A stretch of 41,753 bases of DNA from Phycicoccus elongatus Lp2 (GTDB lineage: Bacteria > Actinomycetota > Actinomycetes > Actinomycetales > Dermatophilaceae): NCBI RefSeq assembly GCF_000367525.1, contig NZ_HF570956.1, forward strand, positions 1,730,204-1,771,956, given 5' to 3'. The translations under genes were made by a program, and so were the position numbers. This document shows, one piece after another, positions 36,212 through 41,753 of this stretch (position 1 is its first letter; every line of letters starts with the position of its first letter). The notes under the pieces are model-generated. The model had not been told where the DNA came from. It worked only from the letters and a program-made list of their open reading frames with translations, and searched no databases.

Positions 36212-37611
36212 GTCCGACTAACGGTGTAACTGGCGTTCATTGGTTAGAGGTTCTCGGCCGCGGGCATGCGGTCTTCGAAGGTGATCGCGAACGCGTTGAG
36301 TGCCGGCTTCCACCGGGTGACCCATCGTGCCTGCCCCAGGCCCTTGGGGTCCAGGGACCGCGTCACCAAGTAGAGCGTCTTCATTGCGGCCTGCTCGGTG
36401 GGGAAGTGCCCCTTGGCGTTGACCGCTCGCCGGTAGCGGGCGTTCAACGACTCGATCGCGTTCGTCGAGCAGAGGACCTTACGGATCTCCACGTCGTAGG
36501 CGAGGAAGGGGATGAACTGTTCCCACGCGGCCCGCCACAGCTTCGGGATCGCCGGGTAGGCCTTGCCCCACTTCTCCTCAAACTCCTCGAACCTGGCCCA
36601 CGCCGCGTCCGCCGACGGCGCGGTATAGATCGGGCGGAGGTCCTTGGCGATCGCCTCCCAGTACCGCTTGGAGGCGTACCGGAACGTGCCCCGGATCAGG
36701 TGCACGATGCACGTCTGAACGATCGCGGCCGGGAACACCGTGGCCACCGAGTCCGGGAGCCCTTTGAGGCCGTCACACACGACGAAGAACACATCGGCGA
36801 CGCCCCGGTTCTTCAGCTCGGTCAGGACCGCGAGCCAGTACTTCGCGCTCTCCCCGCCGACCCCGGTCCCCGGCCAGATCCCCAGCACGTCGCGGTGACC
36901 GTGCAGGTCGACCCCGATAGCCGCGTAGAACGGCTGGTTACCGACCTGCCCATCACGGACCTTGACGTAGATCGCGTCGATGAAGACCGCCGCGTACACA
37001 CCCTGCAACGGTCGAGCCGACCATGCCTGCATGTCCTCGATCACCTTGTCCGTGATCCGCGAGACGGTGTCCTTCGAGACGCTCGCGCCGTAGATCTCCG
37101 CGAAGTGTGCGCTGATCTCCCCCGTGGTCAAGCCACGGGCGTACAGGGACAACACGATCGCGTCGACATCGGTCAACCGGCGTTGCCGCTTCTTGACGAT
37201 CACCGGCTCGAACGTGCCCTCCCGGTCCCGAGGCACCTCGACCTCCACCGGGCCAGCGTTGTCCGTCAGCACCGTCTTCGCGCGAGTCCCGTTCCGCGAA
37301 TTGCCACCGTTGCGCCCTTCGACAGCGTGCTTGTCAAAGCCGACGTGTTCGGTCATCTCCTCCTCAAGGGCGGCCTCGATGACCTGCTTGGTGATCGCCT
37401 TGAGCAGCCCCTCCGGGCCAGTCAGATCCTCACCCCTGGCGCGAGCGGCCTTGACCAGCTCGCGCACTGCGTTGCGCTCCACCTCATCAGGCGTGAGCGT
37501 CTTCTTGACTGCCTTTCGCAATGGGCTCACGCCCACCAGTGTTTCGGTCATCACTGACCCTTTCCCGCTGACCGCGTCAGCGCGTTGGGCCAGTTACACC
37601 GTTGGTCGGAC
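36212..37611. mobile_element. IS256-family insertion sequence
   Basis: A 1,400-bp element bounded by 23-bp inverted repeats, 36212-36234 and 37589-37611, which differ at one position (outer sequence GTCCGACYAACGGTGTAACT and three more bases). It contains one transposase gene on the minus strand. The length and repeat type match IS256. The 8 bp outside each end (TCGGGTCC on the left, AGTCTCGC on the right) are different, so no target duplication remains, which suggests that a deletion or recombination followed insertion. The right end lies inside a truncated IS3-type orfA. Confidence 0.9.
36244..37551 (-). CDS. IS256-family (Mutator-type) transposase
   Basis: A 435-residue intact DDE transposase. 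RNGTRAKTVLTDNAGPVEVE and VPRDREGTFEPVIV are typical of the N-terminal half; the catalytic residues are seen as the Asp in FIDAIYVKVRDG, the Asp in VVCDGLKGLPDSV, and the Glu in CSTNAIESLNARYRR; ARGLTTGEISAHF is the conserved helix of the family. The ATG at 37551 is used; an in-frame GTG three bases upstream is possible. The stop is just inside the left inverted repeat. No frameshift or premature stop is seen, so the element may still be active. Confidence 0.95.
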   Translation of the reverse strand: MTETLVGVSPLRKAVKKTLTPDEVERNAVRELVKAARARGEDLTGPEGLLKAITKQVIEAALEEEMTEHVGFDKHAVEGRNGGNSRNGTRAKTVLTDNAGPVEVEVPRDREGTFEPVIVKKRQRRLTDVDAIVLSLYARGLTTGEISAHFAEIYGASVSKDTVSRITDKVIEDMQAWSARPLQGVYAAVFIDAIYVKVRDGQVGNQPFYAAIGVDLHGHRDVLGIWPGTGVGGESAKYWLAVLTELKNRGVADVFFVVCDGLKGLPDSVATVFPAAIVQTCIVHLIRGTFRYASKRYWEAIAKDLRPIYTAPSADAAWARFEEFEEKWGKAYPAIPKLWRAAWEQFIPFLAYDVEIRKVLCSTNAIESLNARYRRAVNAKGHFPTEQAAMKTLYLVTRSLDPKGLGQARWVTRWKPALNAFAITFEDRMPAAENL

Positions 37612-37757
37612 AGTCTCGCGATCGCGATCCAGTTCGTCAGACACGACTCCGAGATCCCGAAGTCCTTCGCGATCTCCTTCAACGTCGTCCCTGCCTCAAG
37701 AGCGTGAGCCACCTCGACCACGTTCTGTCGGAACTCCTTCGGATAGGGCTTGGGCAT
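37612..37757 (-). pseudogene. IS3-family OrfA, 5' fragment cut by IS256
   Basis: Minus-strand codons starting at ATG 37757 encode about 48 residues, MPKPYPKEFRQNVVEVAHAL followed by TTLKEIAKDFGISESCLTNW, a helix-turn-helix typical of IS3/IS911 OrfA. The sequence passes into the IS256 right inverted repeat at 37611, so the rest of OrfA and all of OrfB are missing. GGAGAGG upstream serves as ribosome-binding site. The left flank of the IS256 does not hold the missing half, so more than a simple insertion has happened. Confidence 0.8.
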
Positions 37758-37829
37758 GGTGCACATCCTCTCCTGCGGCACCCCACGGCACCACAGAGTC
37801 GTTGTCACCTATCCGTGCAGCAGTCCCCC

Positions 37830-38052
37830 ACTTCCCGACGGTAATGGAGTTGTGGTTTCCAAGTATGAGTATTCTGCAGTTCACGACGCTCGACGAGGAT
37901 CCAATGGTGACCTCGTTCTCGCGTCCCCTAACCGTGAGCGAACTGCGCCTCATGAAGGCGGAATCCAACCGCAAACTATTCAGCGACCCGACCCCTATGG
38001 ATTTCCGACCGAGAAAACTTGAGCGCCAACGACGCAGTTCCAGTAGCTTCAC
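37830..38052 (-). pseudogene. Left-handed beta-helix acyltransferase, truncated by the IS3-type element
   Basis: From GTG 38052, which overlaps the stop of the preceding GT2 gene (GTGA), the minus strand encodes SLTVRGRENEVTIGSSSS and LILGNHNSITVG. The Asn-x-Ile-x-Ile-Gly rhythm is that of the hexapeptide beta-helix acyltransferases found in polysaccharide clusters. After about 73 residues the pattern stops, and the sequence that follows leads into the IS3-type orfA, so the gene has lost most of its 3' part. The exact joint (near 37830) is an estimate because the end of the IS3 element was not identified. Confidence 0.6.
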
Positions 38053-38948
38053 GTGCGCACCCGTCGATTCAACCGGCTCATTACATCCTTCACCATAAAG
38101 GGACCGTACCGGCGAACCAGCGCAGGACGGCAACGCGGGGGCGCGATGCGGAAGGCGGACTGAAAGCGCCGGTAACCGGTTCCAGTCATCCCGGCCGCCA
38201 CATAGCGTGCCGCTGCCCGCGCCAAGAGGAGCGAATGCTCGCGGGGCCACTCAGCCAGCGCGCTCGAATGATACGAGGCCACGGCATCCAGAGCGATTGC
38301 GCCCTCAGGTCCCGACAACTTCGCCGATTCTCGCACGCCGGGATGGTCACGACATCGCACTAGGACCTCGGGCACTACTGCCACGTGCGCCCGAGTCAGG
38401 AGCCTGACATAGAACTCGATACCCTCACATGCGGTTAGCGGACCGAGACCAGGCTGGTGGCCCAACCCGCCGATGCTGGCCAAGGTGTCCCTACGGACCA
38501 GGGGGGTGCTCATGTTGTCCGTCAGCAGCGGAGATACTCGTCCGGCGCCAGTTGGCTTCCCGGTCGTCCGGACGGACCCATCCGGCCGGAACCACTCGTA
38601 CCAGCAGAGGACTACGTCAACGTGCTCGTCCACCGCCGCAAGTTGTCGTTCGAGCTTCGTGGGCAGCCAAAGGTCGTCGCTGTCCAGGAGCGCAACCCAA
38701 GGAGAAGAGCCGGCCCGGACTCCGAAATCGCGCGTCCGTTCGGGTCCCAGCCGGGGTCGCGAGATGACCTGGATTCGGCCATCGCCGGCGAACACTTCGG
38801 CGAGGCGCTCACCGGAGCCATCGTCTCCTCCGTCGTCGATGATCACCAGAGCCCAGTCAGAGAATGTCTGCGCTTGCACCGAGCGAACGGCCTGAGTCGT
38901 CAGTTCAAGCCGGTTTCGCGTTGGAATTACCACATCAACCAAGGCCAT
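38049..38948 (-). CDS. GT2-family glycosyltransferase
   Basis: A 299-residue GT-A enzyme with VDVVIPTRNRLELTTQAVRS at the start, WALVIIDDGGDDGSGERL, LGPERTRDFGVRAGSSPWVA, and the metal-binding LDSDDLWLPTKLE. The C-terminal part includes ACEGIEFYVRLL, in which the E-x-x-E/D-like segment is the likely base. ATG 38948 is used because the family start follows directly; the overlap with the upstream GT2 gene is 14 bp, and the downstream acyltransferase start overlaps the stop. This is the second gene of a minus-strand operon whose end has been destroyed by insertion sequences. Confidence 0.87.
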   Translation of the reverse strand: MALVDVVIPTRNRLELTTQAVRSVQAQTFSDWALVIIDDGGDDGSGERLAEVFAGDGRIQVISRPRLGPERTRDFGVRAGSSPWVALLDSDDLWLPTKLERQLAAVDEHVDVVLCWYEWFRPDGSVRTTGKPTGAGRVSPLLTDNMSTPLVRRDTLASIGGLGHQPGLGPLTACEGIEFYVRLLTRAHVAVVPEVLVRCRDHPGVRESAKLSGPEGAIALDAVASYHSSALAEWPREHSLLLARAAARYVAAGMTGTGYRRFQSAFRIAPPRCRPALVRRYGPFMVKDVMSRLNRRVRT

Positions 38949-39918
38949 GCCTAGAACCCCTCTTCGACCCGGACCACCATGGCGCTGAGGGCAGTCCGCC
39001 GGTCTTGTGAGCGAGTCCGGGATCGACCCGCCTCCCACTGAGGCCCATGACAGCGTCAACCGCGCCCCGAAGCGGCATAACCCACTCGATGGCTGGCCGC
39101 CGTGCTCGCACGAGAGCCATCACCCCCTTCGCGCCGCCCCCGAGTGCCACGAACACTGCCGTGGCCGGGGATGCATACTCCCTCGCGATGAGACCGGTGT
39201 TCCGGACCGAGTAGTAGCGGCGCCACGCTGCAGCGTCACGCGGCGTGCGCAGTCTGGACTTGTCCAGCCCTGTGCGCTTGTTGAGACGGCGCTCAACCAG
39301 CCACAGGTCTCCGTCCGCATACAAGGAGTAGCCAGCACGTCGGAGGCGCAGACCATGCTCCAGATCATCAAAACCAAAGAACAGTCGTCGATCGAAGACG
39401 CCGGCGCGCTTCAGCGCGACGCAGCGAAACATCGGAAACTGGCCCCCACCGATGTAGTCAACCGGGACCGGACCGTCCAGCTCCTCATCTCGAACTCGCC
39501 GGGTGACACCCCGCCGGGCATCATACCTGGCTCCGACGAGACCCACTGCCCCTGTTCGGGAATCGGACCGACACTGCACTTGGCCGAAGTTCCACAGCTG
39601 CTCCAGTATTTCGTCCGTGCGAGGGGGGTCATCGTCGTCGAACAGAACCAGCCAGTCTTCATCAGCCGCGATCCTGAGGATGTGCTGCATACCCAACGCA
39701 ATCCCGCCCGCCGGACCCTGGTTCCCATGGGCGTCGATGTACATCGCGCCCACTGCCGCGGCAGCCGCTCTGGCGTGGCAGTCCGAGCCGTTGTCGACAA
39801 CCACGAGCCCGTCCACCGCCCGATTCTGGCGCCCTATCGCGGCAAGCGTTTGAGTCAGAGCCTCGGGGCGGCGGTACGTCACGAGGACCCCCCACAACTT
39901 TCCAGGGCTCGTCGTCAT
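38935..39918 (-). CDS. GT2-family glycosyltransferase (galactofuranosyltransferase-like)
   Basis: A 327-residue GT2 enzyme. WGVLVTYRRPEALTQTLAAI, VDGLVVVDNGSD and NQGPAGGIALGMQHI are followed by a Asp-Asp-Asp-Asp metal site in LVLFDDDDPPR, and by FDRRLFFGFDDLEHGLRLRR, in which the Asp-Asp-x-Glu is the catalytic-base segment. The NxGpaGG and FDDxE pattern recalls bacterial rhamnosyl- and galactofuranosyltransferases such as GlfT; specificity remains unknown. The ATG at 39918 overlaps by ATGA with the ancestral stop of the frameshifted NeuD-like gene upstream, which shows that the two once formed one operon. Confidence 0.87.
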   Translation of the reverse strand: MTTSPGKLWGVLVTYRRPEALTQTLAAIGRQNRAVDGLVVVDNGSDCHARAAAAAVGAMYIDAHGNQGPAGGIALGMQHILRIAADEDWLVLFDDDDPPRTDEILEQLWNFGQVQCRSDSRTGAVGLVGARYDARRGVTRRVRDEELDGPVPVDYIGGGQFPMFRCVALKRAGVFDRRLFFGFDDLEHGLRLRRAGYSLYADGDLWLVERRLNKRTGLDKSRLRTPRDAAAWRRYYSVRNTGLIAREYASPATAVFVALGGGAKGVMALVRARRPAIEWVMPLRGAVDAVMGLSGRRVDPGLAHKTGGLPSAPWWSGSKRGSRHGLG

Positions 39919-40250
39919 CTGCCGGGCGTAACCTTGACGACCGCAGCGTCGGGTACAGGTCTTCTCATCACGGCGTCACGCCCTTACACAGGTTCAGCAG
40001 GATCGTAGCCTTGGCACCCACGAGCGTCCCTTCTCCGATTACAACATCCCCGGAGACTACCGCCGCGAAGTCAACGCAGACGAAATCGCCCACCACAGCC
40101 TGGTGCCCGTTGGTCCACTCGGGCTGACATGAACGTGCCGCCCGGGCAACACGTTCGTCGAGCTCGTCCCCCGAGAGACTGATGGCGGACAGTCCCACGC
40201 GTAATCGCGACGTCGTCCGAGTTCGAGTTCCCCGACGGGGTCTGAATGCT
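39915..40250 (-). pseudogene. NeuD-like hexapeptide acyltransferase, decayed by several frameshifts
   Basis: The minus strand holds successive pieces of one beta-helix acyltransferase, each in a different frame: VAITRGTV (about 40230-40185), TNVLPGRHVHV (about 40165-40115), GHQAVVGDFVCVDFAAVVSG with DVVIGEGTLVGAKATIL (about 40105-39985), and VPDAAVVKVTPGR with a stop at 39915. The last piece ends exactly in an ATGA overlap with the GT2 start, as a working gene would. NeuD-type enzymes O- or N-acetylate sugars. At least three indels separate the pieces, and the N-terminal half is missing, replaced by IS110 remains. Rapid decay or poor sequence quality could each explain it. Confidence 0.6.
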
Positions 40251-40261
40251 CCTATGCGTTG

Positions 40262-41165
40262 TCAAGCGGCGCCGAGCCAGCCCCGGTAGCGGTCGGCGAA
40301 GGCGTCGTCGCGGCGTCGGCCGAGCCCGAGTTCGCCATCGCGGGCTGGCCACACGTCAAGGGCTGTCGCGACGGCGGTCAGGGTGATGTTCTTAGCGCTG
40401 CGGGCTGGGCGTAGGTGGGTGTAGTGAGGCACGGTGCAGCGCCCGGCCAGGGTGGCGAAGACTTCGCGGGCCACGGCACGTTTGAGCGCCCGCTACACGG
40501 CCTTCTTGGTTCAACCCTTGACCAGGTGGGTGTCGCGGTAGGCGCGGGTGCGCTCGTCGCTGGCATCCGGTTCTTCACGACGTGGTGCAGGGCGGCGTTG
40601 GCCTGTCGGTCCCCGCCTCGGGAGAGCCGGTGCCGGTCGGTGCGTCCGGAGCTGGCCGGGATCGACGCGGTGCCGCACAGCGCGGCGAAGGAGGCCGAGG
40701 AGCGCAGCCGGTCGGGGTTGTCCCCGGCGGTGATCAGCAGCTGGGAGCCGACCACGGCGCCGACGCCCTTGATCGCGAGCAGGGCCGGGTTGGCGGTGTG
40801 GCCCGGGTCCGCATCCGCTGCTCGAGGTCGGCGAGCTCCCCGCCGAGGTGACGGGTGCCTGCGGGCCAGCGAACGCAGCGCATGCACGGTGTCCGCTTGA
40901 CCACGGTCACGGACTTGCTTGGGGCGGGTACTGGTCAGTGCGGCCATGAGTTTGGCGTCGGGCAGGTCTCGGTACTGGTCCCGAAGGTGACCCTGGGCGT
41001 TGACCAGCAGTGCCCCGATCTGACGCCACGCAACCTGCTGCGCATGACGGTCAGCGCCCGCCAGGGTTCGATGCTGGCGTCCTTGGGGTCGGTAGTGGCC
41101 TCCCCGGACAGCACCGAACGGGCGGCGCGGTAGGCGTCGAGCCGATCGATCTTTCCCGGCTCATC
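40262..41165 (-). pseudogene. IS110-family transposase remnant with frameshifts
   Basis: Pieces of an IS110 transposase lie in order on the minus strand but in different frames: GKIDRLDAYRAARSVLSGEA with TTDPKDASIEPWRALTV (about 41160-41050), AKLMAALTSTRP (near 40945), NPALLAIKGVGAVVGSQLLI with the following ASSGRTDRHRLSRGGDRQAN (about 40790-40600; the Transposase_20 region), and AREVFATLAGRC onward to the stop at 40262. The N-terminal DEDD catalytic start is absent, cut near 41165 where IS30 sequence begins within about 50 bp. The element cannot be functional as written. Confidence 0.75.
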
Positions 41166-41212
41166 CCAATCGAGGGTGTAGGAGTTGGGGTCTGAAGCCG
41201 CCGGATTCGGGG

Positions 41213-41753
41213 GGAGTCTCAGTGGAAGGCGCAGCAGGCGGCGAAGCGACCGAAGACCTCGAAGCTCGTGACCAACGACCGGTTGCGTGAGTACGTGCAG
41301 GACCGGCTCGCAGGGAACGTCCGCCGTCGTGACGGCACGGTCGCGTCGGGTCCGACGCCGCCTCCGTGGAAGGGGCTGAACAAGCCCCGCCGGGCGGACC
41401 GGCGATGGTCCACGGCGTGGAGCCCGGAACAGATCGCGCACCGGTTGAAGGTCGACTTCCCCGATGATCAGTCCATGCGGATCAGCCACGAGGCGGTCTA
41501 CCAGTCGCTGTTCATCCAGGGCCGTGGCGGGCTCAAGCGCGAGCTGGTGACCTGTCTGCGCACGGGCCGCGCACTGCGGGAGCCGCGAGCCCGGTCCAGG
41601 AACAAGGCGCAGGGTCATGTGACCGCGGATGTCGTCCTCAGCGAGCGTCCCGCAGAGGCTGAGGACCGCGCCGTCCCCGGCACTGGGAGGGCGACCTGAT
41701 CATCGAGACAGGCCGCTCGGCGATCGACACGCTCGTCGAGCGCTCCAGCCGCG
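41213..41753 (+). pseudogene. IS30-family transposase fragment (5' truncated, frameshifted, runs off the window)
   Basis: From about 41213 the plus strand encodes QWKAQQAAKRPKTSKLVTND, LREYVQDRLAG, WKGLNKPRRADRRWSTAWSP and EQIAHRLKVDFPDDQSMRIS, a typical IS30 transposase. The N-terminal helix-turn-helix is missing. At about 41680 the frame breaks (stop at 41697-41699); inserting one C in CCCCGGCACTGG would restore the family sequence HWEGDLII, which continues in the other frame to the window edge. So the fragment carries a single-base deletion as well as 5' truncation. Confidence 0.75.

Noticed and set aside
36204-37619. Target-site duplication of the IS256 element
   Set aside because: The 8-bp flanks TCGGGTCC and AGTCTCGC do not match in any register I tried.
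37551-37808. An 85-codon frame as an intact small gene
   Set aside because: It is a chimera of IS3-type OrfA codons and the IS256 inverted repeat, so the C-terminal third is not native.

Overview
The window reads as a high-GC actinobacterial chromosome segment. Dense ATGA/GTGA start-stop overlaps, frequent GTG starts, a PNPase with an Arg/Gly-rich tail, WXG100/EspC-type proteins and PhoP-like 11-bp direct repeats all point to Actinomycetota; Micrococcales (Intrasporangiaceae-like) is my best guess, at low confidence. It opens on a run of ten C inside a truncated azlC and ends inside a broken IS30 transposase, so both ends may be contig edges.

Region 1 (about 1-8.3 kb) is core chromosome: the end of azlC and azlD (amino-acid export), dapB (lysine/diaminopimelate synthesis), a 45-residue protein behind a PHO-box-like promoter, a four-gene minus-strand set of YbaB-like, EspC-like, WXG100-like and membrane proteins, the classical rpsO-pnp pair, and a DUF559-type nuclease gene flanked on both sides by repeats that share a 23-bp core.

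Region 2 (8.5-13.6 kb) is a tight four-gene operon for a soluble, NAD-dependent, molybdenum formate dehydrogenase (fdsG-fdsB-fdsA-fdsD).

Region 3 (13.6-36.2 kb) is a large exopolysaccharide/cell-surface island with many changes of gene orientation. It holds a glycosyltransferase-like gene and a Tat-exported surface protein broken at a G8 tract, then a low-molecular-weight tyrosine phosphatase, an HprK-like kinase, two PqqD-like proteins and a nucleotidyltransferase (an HprK/PqqD-type module of unknown role). After these come an NAD-dependent epimerase, an O-antigen ligase/Wzy-like polymerase, a GNAT protein, an AsnB-type amidotransferase, several GT2 and GT4 glycosyltransferases (one a double GT4 fusion), a NodB deacetylase, a polytopic membrane protein, a Wzz/BY-kinase and an ABC exporter. 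Together these can activate, assemble, modify (deacetylation, probable amidation), polymerise and export a heteropolysaccharide; the kinase and phosphatase probably control chain length or assembly.

Region 4 (36.2-41.75 kb) is a scarred border. A complete IS256-family element lies against a truncated IS3-type orfA, which in turn truncates a left-handed beta-helix acyltransferase. Two intact GT2 genes follow, then a NeuD-like acyltransferase with several frameshifts, and decayed IS110 and IS30 transposases.

No tRNA, rRNA or CRISPR array was seen. A 7-mer, GTATGCC/GGCATAC, is strikingly common in the first 10 kb and absent from the last 15 kb.
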